From assembly GCA_963705525.1 (NCBI GenBank), contig CAVPJW010000004.1, forward strand, positions 496,001 to 560,000: DNA of 64,000 nt, in the 5' to 3' direction. Source of the DNA: CAVPJW01 sp963705525. Lineage in GTDB: Bacteria > Acidobacteriota > Vicinamibacteria > Vicinamibacterales > CAVPJW01. This document shows positions 7,962-17,018 of the stretch, one piece after another. Position 1 is the stretch's first letter. Every line of letters begins with the position of its first letter. Under the pieces are notes generated by a model. That model worked only from the letters and a program-made list of their open reading frames with translations. It made no database searches and was not told the origin of the DNA. The position numbers were made by a program, and so were the translations under genes.

Positions 7962-9147
7962 CACTTTTCGACATCGATGAGCGCCGCGATTCCCTGTCCT
8001 CCGCCAATGCAGGCCGTGGCGATGCCACGACGCCTACCCCGCCGGCGAAGTTCGAGAAGCAGCGTCAGGATCAGACGCGTACCGGTCATGCCGAGCGGGT
8101 GACCGAGCGCGATGGCGCCGCCGTTGACGTTCACCTTGTCGCGATCGAGGCCGAGCTCCTTCTCGACCGCGAGGTACTGCGCCGCAAAGGCCTCGTTGAC
8201 CTCGATGAGATCGATGTCGTCGAGCGACAGCCCCGCGCGTTCCAGCAACCTTCGAGTGGCCGGCGCGGGACCCATACCCATTAGAGACGGCTCGACGCCG
8301 ACGACGGCCCAGCCGGTCAAGCGACCGAGCGGCTTCAGCCCTCGCCGTTCAACCGCCTTGGCGGACGCGAGCAGAAGCGCCGCGCCGCCATCGACGATGC
8401 CGCTGGCGTTGCCTGCGGTCACGCCGCCTTCCTTGGAAAATGCCGGCGGCAGCTTCGCGAGCGTCTCGAGGGTCGTGTCCGGGCGCAGATGATCGTCCCG
8501 GGAAAATACGTCCACGCCTTTCCTGGTCTTGATCTCAACCGCGACGACCTCTTCGGCGAGCCGTCCTTCATTCCAGGCGCGCGCGGCGAGCTGCTGGCTC
8601 CGAAGCGCATAGCAGTCCTGCTCCTCGACGCGAGATGCCGTACTTCGCCGCGCAGTTCTCGGCGGTGCCCGCCATCGTGCAACCCGCACTGCGTGTCGAG
8701 CAGACCCTCCCAGAGCGTGTCTTCGAGCTTGCCCTGTCCCAGCCGGAGGCCGCCCCGCAGTCCGCGAATGACGTGCGGCGCCTGACTCATGCTCTCCATG
8801 CCGCCGGCGAGCACGATCTCCGCCTCGCCGAGCAGGATCATCTGTGCACCGCTCACCGCGGCTTGAATGCCCGATCCGCACAGCCGATTCACCGTGAGGG
8901 CCGGCACCTCGATCGGCAGCCCCGCTTTGAGCGCGACATGACGGGCGCCGTAGAGGGCGTCGGGACTCGTCTGCAGGACGTTGCCGAAGACGACGTGATC
9001 GACCCATTCAGGCTCCACACCGGTCCGTGCGAGGGCGCCGCGCGAGGCGATGGCTCCCAGCTCGATCGCCGACACATCCTTGAGCGCGCCGACGTACGAC
9101 GCCATCGGCGTCCTGGCGCCCCCCACGATGAACACATCCTGAGACAT
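7961..9147 (-). pseudogene. Acetyl-CoA C-acetyltransferase (thiolase), frameshifted
   Basis: Thiolases condense two acetyl-CoA or cleave 3-ketoacyl-CoA. The protein is complete but split over three frames. MSQDVFIVGGARTPM to LDTQCG is in one frame. CTMAGTAENCAAKYGIS is in a second (break near 8688, in a GGG run). EEQDCYALRSQQ to the end is in a third (break near 8620). All catalytic parts are present: VNRLCGSG (nucleophile Cys), VNEAFAAQ, GGAIALGHP and CIGGGQG. Removing one base at each break restores about 395 residues. Either the gene is freshly inactivated or the assembly carries indels; the second is more likely, since the two neighbours show the same pattern. Starts at 9147 and 9153 are both possible behind AAGGGAG. 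Confidence 0.85.
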
Positions 9148-9181
9148 GGACATGGCTCCCTTGCTTCCGCCTTCCGATGGA

Positions 9182-10251
9182 TCAGCCTGCCGTCTTCCGG
9201 GCGTCCCGAATCGACCTGGCGATGCCGTCGCCCGTTTCGGTCGTGCCGAGACGGCCGCCGGCGTCGGCCGTGACACGGCCAGACAGCACAGCGTCCTTGA
9301 CAGCGTGCTCGACCGCCGCGGCTTCCGTTCCGAGGCCAAGGAACTCCAGCATCAGAGCCGCCGACAGGATGGCGCCAATCGGATTCGCCACGTTCTTGCC
9401 GGCAAACTTCGGCGCCGATCCGTGCACGGGCTCGAACATCGACGTGCGTCCCGGATGCAGGTTGCCGGACGCCGCCATGCCCAGCCCGCCCTGAAGCGGC
9501 GCGCCCAGATCCGTGATGATGTCGCCGAACAGATTGTTCGTGACGATGACCTCGAACTGCGACGGGATCCTTCACCAGGAACATCGCAAGCGCGTCGATG
9601 TAGACGTGCGTCGCGGCGATGTCCGGATACTCGGCTGACACTTCCTTGAACACGCGCTGCCAGAGCGCGTGGCCCTGCGGCCATGGCGTTGCTCTTGTCG
9701 GCCATGCACACCTTGCGTCGGCCCGTCTGTCGCGCGAACTCGAAGGCGTGCCGGACGATGCGATGCACACCCTTGTAGGTGTTCACCTCTTCCTGGATCG
9801 CGATCTCGTCGTCGGTTCCCGCCTTGAAGCGGCCGCCGATGCCGACATAGAGGCCCTCGGTGTTCTCGCGGAACACGACGAAGTTGACGTCCTCGGGGCG
9901 CGCGACCCTTGAGCGGACACAGGCGCTCGTCGAGCAGGCGCACGGGACGGTAGTTGACGTACAGATCGAGCTCGAAGCGCGTGCCGAGCAGGATGTCGCG
10001 CGCGTGCCGCTTGTCGGGCACGCGCGGATCGCCGAGCGCGCCGATGAAGATCGCGTCGAATTCGTCGCGCAGCATGGCGTAGCCGTTGGGCGGCAGCGTG
10101 ATGCCGGTCTGCAGGTAGTGGTCCGCGCCCACGGCAGCAAGTCGAGATCGAACGAGCGGCCGAACACGTCGCCGACGGCCCGGAGGACCTTGACGGCTTC
10201 CGCCGTGACGTCCTTGCCGATCCCGTCACCGGGGATGACGGCGATTCGCAT
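9182..10251 (-). pseudogene. Isocitrate/isopropylmalate-type dehydrogenase, frameshifted
   Basis: Members of this beta-decarboxylating family oxidise 3-isopropylmalate, isocitrate or tartrate with NAD(P)+ and Mg2+. The reading starts MRIAVIPGDGIGKDV and ends GIARSIRDARKTAG. Recognisable parts are RFELDLYVNYRPVRL, FRENTEGLYVGIGG (NTEG substrate loop), MADKSNAM (catalytic Lys), VTNNLFGDI (metal-binding Asp) and FEPVHGSAPKFAGKN (cofactor loop). Four one-base breaks occur near 10132 (GGGG short by one), 9897 (CCCC long by one), 9686 (extra G) and 9568 (extra C). Repaired, it is about 356 residues, the usual length. With no leucine genes nearby, substrate assignment (leuB- or ttuC-like) is open. 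Confidence 0.8.
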
Positions 10252-10288
10252 GATTAGTCGGCCGTACGAAACATCACGCCTTGAACCG

Positions 10289-11494
10289 TCAGACACGCTC
10301 GATCGCCAGCGCCATGCCCATCCCGCCGCTGACGCAGAGCGTCGCGAGCCCGCGACGCGCTGACGCCGCTCGAGCTCGTGCAGGAGCGTGACGACGATGC
10401 GGGCGCCGGTGCAGCCGATCGGATGGCCGAGCGCGATGGCGCCGCCGTTCACGTTCAGCCGCTCGGGCGCAATCGGCACGTCGCGGAGCACCGCGAGCAC
10501 CTGCGGTGCAAACGCTTCGTTCAGCTCGACCAGATCGAAGTCGTCGAGGCCGAGCTGCGATCGCTCGAACAGCTTTCGCATCGCCGGCACAGGACCGATC
10601 CCCATGATGCGCGGGTCGACGCCGGCGCTCGCCCAGCCAAGAATGCGCGCGCGCGGCGTCAGCCCGCGCGCGACCGCCGCGCTGCGGCTCGCCAGAACGA
10701 CCGCCGCGCCGCCGTCGGTGATGCCCGAGGACGATCCCCGCCGTGATGATGCCGGGCTGTCCCTCGACATCGCCGAAGACGGGCGGAAGCTTCCGCAGGC
10801 TCTCGATCGTCGTATCGGGCCGCGGGTGCTCGTCGCGCTCCACCACGGTCGGCCTGCCCTTGGCGTCGGCGACCGTGACCGGCGCGATCTCGCGGGCGAA
10901 TCGACCCTCCGCGGCTGCGCGAGCCGCACGCCGCTGACTCTCGAGCGCATACGCATCGGACTCCTCGCGCGTGATGCCGTATTGACGCGCCAGCACCTCG
11001 GCGGTCTCGCCCATGATCAGTCCGGACAGCGGACAGTGGAATCCGTCGCGGTACATCGCGTCCACGAGCGGGAAGTTGCCCATCCGTGGCCCCACCGCGC
11101 GTCCTCGGAATCGAGCAGATACGGCATGCGGCTCATCGACTCGATGCCGCCGGCCAGCACGAATGTCGATTCGCCCAGCTGGATCTGTTGAGCGCCTGAC
11201 ACGATCGCCTGCAGGCTCGACGCGCAGGCCTTGTTGATCGTCTGGGCAGGAACCGAGACTGGAATGCCGGCGCGATGACCGACCTGCCGCGCGGGATTGG
11301 GACCGGAGCCCGCCTGGCGCCCGTGACCAATCAGAATGTCGTCGAGATCGGTCTCCCTCGAGGCGGGATCGCTCGAGAGCGGCCCGCGCCGCCACCGCGC
11401 CGAGCTCGGCGGGATGGACCGCGCGAAAGGCGCCGCCATATCGCCCGATCGGCGTTCGAGCAGCGCCCAGGATCACGACCTCAGGATGTGCCAT
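10289..11494 (-). pseudogene. Second acetyl-CoA acetyltransferase (thiolase), frameshifted
   Basis: This is a separate thiolase paralogue, beginning MAHPEVVILGAARTPIGRYG and ending GGMGMALAIERV. The active-site region INKACASSLQ, the loop VELNEAFAPQV and GGAIALGHPIGCTG are intact but spread over frames. Breaks lie near 11370, 11095 (a G missing in CGCGGT), 10735 (one G too many in GCGGGG) and 10355. The repaired length is about 400 residues. It sits between the dehydrogenase at 9182-10251 and the aldehyde dehydrogenase at 11542 on the same strand, so it may belong to one acyl-CoA operon. Two different thiolases here suggest different chain-length preferences or directions. Confidence 0.83.
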
Positions 11495-11541
11495 GACGGA
11501 TGACGATCGCCGGCAGGCGCGAACAGTGACCTCGGAACGGT

Positions 11542-13056
11542 TCAGACCTCCGTCGGGTCAATCTGCGCGCGCTGCAGCTTGCCGCTGAAGTCCACGTAGA
11601 CGGATTTCCACTCCGAGAAGACATCGAGCGCGGCAGTACCTGCCTCGCGGTGTCCGTTGCCCGTCGCCTTCGTCCCCCCGAAAGGCAGGTGCACTTCGGC
11701 ACCGATCGTCGGCGCATTGACGTAGAAGATGCCGGTGTAGAGATCCCGCATCGCCGTAAAGGCCGAATTGATGTCCTGCGTGTAAATGGACGCCGACAGC
11801 CCGTACTGGACGCCGTTGCCTATCTCGATCGCCTCTTCGAGCGAACCGCACGGGATGACCGAGACAACCGGACCGAAGATCTCGTCCTGCGCGATCCTCA
11901 TCTTGGGGCTGACGTCGGCAAAAACCGTCGGCTCGTGGAAATAACCGTTCTTGTGCGCGCCCTGGTCGAGCGCATGTCCGCCGGCTGCAAGTGTCGCCCC
12001 CTCACGTTTGCCGATTTCGACATACTCCTTCACAGTTTCGAGCTGACTTGCACTGACCACCGGACCCATCTGAGTCGACGCGTCGAGCCCGTCGCCGACG
12101 CGCAGCGTGCGCGCCCGCGCCACGAACTTGTCGACGAACTGACGGTACACGTCGCGGTGCACGACGACGCGGCTTGCCGCGGTGCAGCGCTGGCCGGCAG
12201 TGCCGAAGCCGCCCCAGAGGCAGCCGTCGACGGCGAGGTCGATCGAGGCGTCCGACATCACCATGATGACGTTCTTGCCGCCCATCTCGAGGTGCACTTT
12301 CTTGAAATCCGGTGCACCCCGCTCAGACACCGTGCGCCCCACGCTGGTCGAACCGGTAAACGACACGACTCTGACCGACTGGTCAACGACCATGGCCGTG
12401 CCGACTTCGTCGCCCCCCCCGGTTACCAGATTCACGACGCCGGCCGGAATCCCGGCATCCTCGAGGACCTTGACGAAATTGACCGCCGAGAGCGGCGTCA
12501 ACGTCGCCGGCTTGAACACGACCGTGTTTCCGCAAATCAGCGCGGGAATAATCTTCCAGGACGGAATCGCCATCGGGAAATTCCAGGGCGTGATGATCGA
12601 GCACACGCCCAGCGGCTGCCGCACGGACATCGCAAACTTGTCGCGCAGCTCCGATGGCACCGTCTGCCCGTACTGGCGCCGGCCCTCGCCGGCGATGAAA
12701 TAGGTCATATCGATGGCTTCCTGGACGTCTCCCCGCGTCTCATCCAGGACCTTCCCCATCTCGCGGGTCATCTCCCGGGCAAACTCCTCTTTCCGCTGAA
12801 TGAGGAGTTCGGCGGCCCGGAACAGCAGCTCCGCCCGCTTGGGTGCCGGCACGAGACGCCATTTCTCATAGGCGGCACGCGCGGCCTCGAGCGCCGCCTG
12901 CACATCCTTGCGCGTGGACCGCTGGAATAGCCCAACCAGGTCGTCCGTGTTCGCCGGATTCTTGTTTTCGAACACTTCCCCGGAGGCTGCAGGTACCCAA
13001 GATCCGCCGATAAAGTTGTTGTACGTGGTCACTCGCGTGTTGGTTGTCACTGGCAT
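11542..13056 (-). CDS. NAD(P)-dependent aldehyde dehydrogenase
   Basis: This 504-residue ALDH-superfamily enzyme oxidises an aldehyde to an acid. Visible residues are Asn159 (ITPWNFP), Glu257 in LEMGGKN, and the nucleophile Cys291 in GTAGQRCTA. FTGSTSVG is the cofactor loop, and FGGTKATGNGHREAG near the C-terminus is characteristic of the semialdehyde/ALDH7-like branch. A piperideine-6-carboxylate or similar semialdehyde substrate is possible but not proved. It is the first gene of the minus-strand acyl-CoA group, has no frameshift, and has 263 bp of upstream non-coding DNA shared with the divergent receiver gene. Confidence 0.93.
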   Translation of the reverse strand: MPVTTNTRVTTYNNFIGGSWVPAASGEVFENKNPANTDDLVGLFQRSTRKDVQAALEAARAAYEKWRLVPAPKRAELLFRAAELLIQRKEEFAREMTREMGKVLDETRGDVQEAIDMTYFIAGEGRRQYGQTVPSELRDKFAMSVRQPLGVCSIITPWNFPMAIPSWKIIPALICGNTVVFKPATLTPLSAVNFVKVLEDAGIPAGVVNLVTGGGDEVGTAMVVDQSVRVVSFTGSTSVGRTVSERGAPDFKKVHLEMGGKNVIMVMSDASIDLAVDGCLWGGFGTAGQRCTAASRVVVHRDVYRQFVDKFVARARTLRVGDGLDASTQMGPVVSASQLETVKEYVEIGKREGATLAAGGHALDQGAHKNGYFHEPTVFADVSPKMRIAQDEIFGPVVSVIPCGSLEEAIEIGNGVQYGLSASIYTQDINSAFTAMRDLYTGIFYVNAPTIGAEVHLPFGGTKATGNGHREAGTAALDVFSEWKSVYVDFSGKLQRAQIDPTEV

Positions 13057-13319
13057 AACCCCACAAGAGTGCCGTACTTAGCGAGGAGGACGCAAGCCGC
13101 GCCGACCGGCTGGCGCCCTCCGGAGGAAGACAGACGGCAACGATAACGACAGGTGAGAACGGGACCATCGTCGACGAAATGATTCACTTTGGAGCCGGGT
13201 TCTTCGAAAAGCACATGACCCTCAGATTGAGACGCCAAAACCCAAGGAATTTGGCGCATCTTTTTCGATTTGTGAGTGGCGCGATTCTTGAATGGTTAAG
13301 GGGTGTCGGAGGAAAAGGC

Positions 13320-13707
13320 ATGATCGCGGCACCTGACACCACCACTCGCGAGAAACACGTCGCCACCACGCAGCGCGTGGTGATCGTCAACGGCAACGGT
13401 GACGTGCTCGAGCAGCTTGAAACGGTGCTCGATGCGGGCCACTACGACGTCAGTCTTCGTCGAGTCTGTTGATCACGCGTACTCGCAGGTCAAGCGCCTG
13501 CGGCCGAACCTCATCATCCTCTGCGTGCACATCGAAGACCTGGACGGATTCCAGGTTTTGTCGATGCTCAAGATGGACGAGGAGACGGCCGATATCCCGG
13601 TTTTGACCTACACCACGGAATATGAAGGGCAGGACGTCGAAGGCCAGATCCCACGGCGGGCCGAAGACGATTCGCTCCTGCGACGACCGAGCCTGCGGAT
13701 GAACTGA
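13320..13707 (+). pseudogene. Receiver-like (pseudo-receiver) protein, frameshifted near 13450
   Basis: A GGAGGA site precedes the ATG at 13320. The first frame gives VVIVNGNGDVLEQLETVLDA and AGHYDV, then stops. One base on (near 13450) the sequence continues as VFVESVDHAYSQVK, RPNLIILCVHIEDLDGFQ and TADIPVLTYTTEYEG. That is a response-regulator receiver fold of about 120 residues. The acidic pair normally found early is NGN here, and the phosphoacceptor Asp is replaced by Cys (LIILCVHIED), so classical phosphorylation is unlikely even if the frame is repaired. It lies 16 bp ahead of the PilZ gene and is probably co-transcribed with it. The frameshift may be an assembly error. Confidence 0.7.
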
Positions 13708-13723
13708 CCGCCCCTGCGCGGGA

Positions 13724-14077
13724 ATGTCCGACCCTCACGACCACGGGCGTGCCGCCGAGCGAATCGAGATACTGGGCGATCTCGCGGGCGAGGTGCAGAT
13801 CCTTCAACCCGTATCAATCAAAGAAATCAGCGTCACGGGAGCGCAGGTCGAATCGACGTTCCCGCTGCACGTCGATTCGCTGCACGAGTTCCGCCTGATG
13901 CTCGGCGGTCAGCCGGTCGTCGTCCACGGAATCGTGGCGCACTCGAGCATCAGCGAAGTGGAAGCGGAGCAGGTGCTCTACCAATCAGGAATCCAATTCG
14001 TCGAAATGCCCCCTCGCATTCGAGAGGTGGTCGAGCGCTTCATCGAGGCGTTGAAGGCGGCGCGGGCACGGTCTTGA
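13724..14077 (+). CDS. PilZ-domain protein (candidate c-di-GMP receptor)
   Basis: This 117-residue single-domain protein has RAAER (residues 9-13), which matches the RxxxR switch, and EISVTGAQ, which matches (D/N)xSxxG with Glu for Asp. The rest forms a PilZ-like beta barrel (FRLMLGGQPVVVHGIVAH, SGIQFVEM) and a C-terminal helix. These proteins bind cyclic di-GMP and transmit the signal to partners. It follows the receiver-like gene, and an HD-GYP protein is encoded at 33840. Its last 38 bases overlap the end of the convergent M28 peptidase gene. Confidence 0.75.
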   Translation: MSDPHDHGRAAERIEILGDLAGEVQILQPVSIKEISVTGAQVESTFPLHVDSLHEFRLMLGGQPVVVHGIVAHSSISEVEAEQVLYQSGIQFVEMPPRIREVVERFIEALKAARARS

Positions 14078-15407
14078 TATCCCCTTCGGCTCGCGAGGGA
14101 TTGACGTAGGCGGACACCAGGCCTTCGTGGCCGCCGGATCCGACGGCCGCCAGCCCGAAGACATAGTCGTCGATCGAGACGTTGGACAGGACGGCCTCGG
14201 TCGCTTTGCCCACATTCATCTCGTGTTCCCAGTCGGGCGACCAGGCTCTACGCCAGAAGACCCGATAGCTCGCCGCACCGTCAACCGGCATCCAGCGAAG
14301 CCGCGCATCATAGCCGCTCGCCCCCCGATCGAGGAGCGGCTGCCCACGGTCGTTGACGACGACGGGCGACATCGGCGCCAAGGCCAGGTTGGCGAGCGCG
14401 GCGGCGTTCACGCGCACGTTGCGCGCGAGATACGGAAAGGACACCCCGTCGATCGTGTCCTCGACCGCATGCTGGCGCGAGTAGTTCTCGTTCGCTTCGG
14501 TGATCCTCACAGCGGTGAATCCGCGCTGATTGAACGACGTGTGGTCGCCTCCGCGGCCGAAGCGGTCGTGCCGCGCGATGAGCGTCACGCGGTGTGAAGG
14601 CACATAGCGGGCAGCCTGTCGTGCGACATACCGCGCGAGTTGCCTGGAGGTCGAATCCTCCGGTCCTTCCGAAAACACGCGAACGCCCTCACCGTCGTCG
14701 ATGCCGTTCCCTCCGTGTGAATTGCCGACGATATCGTTGTTCAGCACGGCGACAATCGGCCAGCCCTCCGCGCGAGCCTTCTGCGCGTGGAGATTCGAGC
14801 CGACGAGCCCCTGCTCTTCCCCTGCGAACAGGACGAAGACGATCGTCGCATCGAAGTCCAGCCCGCTTCCCGCGAACACCCGCGCCAGCTCCATGGTGAG
14901 GGCCGTGCCACTACCGTCGTCATTGGCGCCCGGCGCGTAATTGTCGGAGGACGAGAAATCGAACGACGCGGCGGCGCCGGTCGTCGTCACACGACGGGCC
15001 AGGCTGTCGTAGTGCCCGGAGACGTAAATCCGTCGCGGAGTCCTGCCGGGCAATGTCGCGACGACATTCCTCAGTTCCACATCCCGGGTAATGCGATCGC
15101 CCTGCTTAGCCACCTGGTAGCTGTCGAACGTCACCTGGAGCCGGCCGTAGCCGGAAGCCGTCAGTTCGTCGAAGATCCATTGGCGGGCGGCTCCGATGCC
15201 CTTGTCGCGCGAATCGGTCGACGAGAGCGTGTTGCGCGTTTCGAACCCTTGCAGGCGGCGGAGGATCGATTCGAGGCGCTCCGGAGAAATCTGCTCCAGC
15301 AACCCAACGACTCGCGGGTCCAGGTCTGCGCTCTGTGCCTGCGCCGACGCCGGATGACTTGAGAGTACCGTGGCGATGAGTGCGAGTGTTGCCAGCGCTG
15401 CGCGCAT
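14040..15407 (-). CDS. Secreted M28-family zinc aminopeptidase with C-terminal beta domain
   Basis: 455 residues. A signal peptide (1-23, ending SAQA) is followed by the M28 co-catalytic zinc domain. Metal and catalytic residues are His132 and Asp134 (SGHYDS), Asp163 (GANDDGSG), Glu197/Glu198 (AGEEQG), Asp225 (LNNDIVG) and His289 (GGDHTSF). A fibronectin-like module follows (YDARLRWMPVDGAASYRVFW), common in secreted M28 enzymes. It probably trims peptides in the periplasm or outside the cell. The start codon follows the GGCT-like gene by 9 bp, so the two form a transcription unit. The 3' end overlaps the PilZ gene antisense. Confidence 0.92.
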   Translation of the reverse strand: MRAALATLALIATVLSSHPASAQAQSADLDPRVVGLLEQISPERLESILRRLQGFETRNTLSSTDSRDKGIGAARQWIFDELTASGYGRLQVTFDSYQVAKQGDRITRDVELRNVVATLPGRTPRRIYVSGHYDSLARRVTTTGAAASFDFSSSDNYAPGANDDGSGTALTMELARVFAGSGLDFDATIVFVLFAGEEQGLVGSNLHAQKARAEGWPIVAVLNNDIVGNSHGGNGIDDGEGVRVFSEGPEDSTSRQLARYVARQAARYVPSHRVTLIARHDRFGRGGDHTSFNQRGFTAVRITEANENYSRQHAVEDTIDGVSFPYLARNVRVNAAALANLALAPMSPVVVNDRGQPLLDRGASGYDARLRWMPVDGAASYRVFWRRAWSPDWEHEMNVGKATEAVLSNVSIDDYVFGLAAVGSGGHEGLVSAYVNPSRAEGDIKTVPAPPSTPR

Positions 15408-15416
15408 CGTTGTCGG

Positions 15417-15818
15417 CTATTTGACCTTCAGGTGCTCGAGGTAGTCGCCGGAGGCAATCCGCTGCGCCTTGCCGAGCGGGGCGTTGTAGAAGTACACCCA
15501 CGCGGGCTCGACGCGCCCGTCTTCAAAGGTCACTGGAGCCTGGACCCGCGTGTACAGACTGCGTTCCGGCTCGCTCGGGCGATATCCCTCGATCTCGTCG
15601 AGGATCGACAGGACCAGTTCGGGATCCTGCATGTCGTGGACCTCTCCCCAGACCCGTCCGTCTGGAGACGGAACAGCGGCGGGATAGATGCCCAGATCGA
15701 ACAGGGCGGCTTGAATCGTGCCGCGACCGACGAACGACAGCTTCGGATCGACGCCCGCCCCCGGGCGCCGGCTGAATCCCGTCCTCAGCGTGCCGTAGAA
15801 GAAGACGCGCTCGGCCAT
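15417..15818 (-). CDS. Gamma-glutamylcyclotransferase-like (AIG2/GGCT) protein
   Basis: This 133-residue protein has the family's opening FFYGTLR, which binds the gamma-glutamyl group, and the acidic residue in LSILDEIEGYRP that acts as general acid/base. The length and the C-terminal VYFYNAPLGKA agree with the GGCT fold. Relatives convert gamma-glutamyl amino acids to 5-oxoproline, though many bacterial members are uncharacterised. It is immediately upstream of the M28 aminopeptidase, which could supply such small peptides, but that link is inference. Confidence 0.85.
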   Translation of the reverse strand: MAERVFFYGTLRTGFSRRPGAGVDPKLSFVGRGTIQAALFDLGIYPAAVPSPDGRVWGEVHDMQDPELVLSILDEIEGYRPSEPERSLYTRVQAPVTFEDGRVEPAWVYFYNAPLGKAQRIASGDYLEHLKVK

Positions 15819-15947
15819 GTTCAGAACCGTGAGGACGAAGCAGAGAGCAGACCCGCAGGTTCGCTCGGAACGTTCGGTGCGGACTAGCGGCTGGGGGTGA
15901 CGGGCAGTTTAGGGGCTCGGTCGGAGCGAGTCAAGCGCCCGCGTGGT

Positions 15948-16934
15948 CTAGTTCTGGTGATCGTGCTCTTTGGCCATCGCGTCGAAGAGCTGCACCGGAA
16001 CGGAGAACGACATGACGACCGTCTTGCCCGTTCCGCTGAGCTGCAGCGACTGCAACAGCACTTGAAGCTCGGGCTTCGAGCCAGCCTGCAGCTTGGCGAG
16101 CGCCATGAAGCCGCGGATGACATCCCGGAGATTCTGCGCGGCTGCCTCGTCGCGCGCCTCGGCCTTGAGCACGCCGCTCAGGCCGCCGTTGATCCGTCCG
16201 GTTGCGGATACCCACGTGATTGGGGGAATCTGGCTCGCGACGCCCTCGGGCAGTCTCGCTTCACTCGCCAGGGTATCGAAGCGGCCAACGGCCCACGCGT
16301 TTCCCGGATCCAGTTCGGCCACCATGCGCATCAGTTCGGCATTGCCCGTGATGCTCTCGCCGCCCCTGGCCAGGTCGATTGCCTGGCGCACGAGCTGGTC
16401 GCTGCCAAGCGCCACCAGGCCCGCCTCGAGGAATGCCATCGCGAGTTCTTCGTCGTCTTTTCCCGCGTGGGTAACGATCCGCTTGCCCTTGTACTCCTCG
16501 ACCATGCCGCCGTGTTCCTTGGCAAATCCCTCGAGCCGCACTTCGTCAAAGCGGCCGCGCGCGAGCACGAGGCCCTTGCCCTTCGACTTCTCGTCCGCCG
16601 ATTCCTCATCGCGCGTCATGCACGCGACCACCCGATCGATGTCGGTTTCGATGTTGATGCCCGTGCGCTCCTGAAACTCCTGCCGGCCGCCCTTTTTTTC
16701 CTCTGGTTCGAGGTCCTTGAGGCGCTGCCGGAGCTCCGAACTCATGACGTCACGAACGTCGGCGTACGCCAGCACCGTGGCGTCGCGGGGCACGTAGCGG
16801 AGTTCGTCCGGTCCGTTGGCGCGAGTTCCGAGACCCATCTGAAAGCCGGAGTAGTAGGCGACCGACCCGACGCCGATCCCGACGACCAACGTGAGGAGTG
16901 CGCCGGCCAGGAAATAACGGGTGCCCTTGGTCAT
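15948..16934 (-). CDS. Membrane-anchored hypothetical protein
   Basis: This 328-residue protein has one N-terminal transmembrane helix (FLAGALLTLVVGIGVGSVAYY) and a large soluble region likely outside the cytoplasm. A lysine/glutamate-rich stretch (LEPEEKKGG, DEESADEKSKGKG) breaks up an alpha/beta domain. Segments such as ELRYVPRDATVLAYADVRDVM, DRVVACMTRDEE and ALGSDQLVRQAIDLA suggest a substrate-binding or lipoprotein-like fold related to DUF3352-type proteins, with weak confidence. It follows the exporter genes on the same strand after 84 bp. Function unknown. Confidence 0.65.
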   Translation of the reverse strand: MTKGTRYFLAGALLTLVVGIGVGSVAYYSGFQMGLGTRANGPDELRYVPRDATVLAYADVRDVMSSELRQRLKDLEPEEKKGGRQEFQERTGINIETDIDRVVACMTRDEESADEKSKGKGLVLARGRFDEVRLEGFAKEHGGMVEEYKGKRIVTHAGKDDEELAMAFLEAGLVALGSDQLVRQAIDLARGGESITGNAELMRMVAELDPGNAWAVGRFDTLASEARLPEGVASQIPPITWVSATGRINGGLSGVLKAEARDEAAAQNLRDVIRGFMALAKLQAGSKPELQVLLQSLQLSGTGKTVVMSFSVPVQLFDAMAKEHDHQN

Positions 16935-17018
16935 AGCTGGATTTCGAACCTCTAGAAGGATATACGGCCCTTCGCCAGAGGTGGTTCCCCACGGCGGCCG
17001 TCGGGCCGGATCCTGGGC

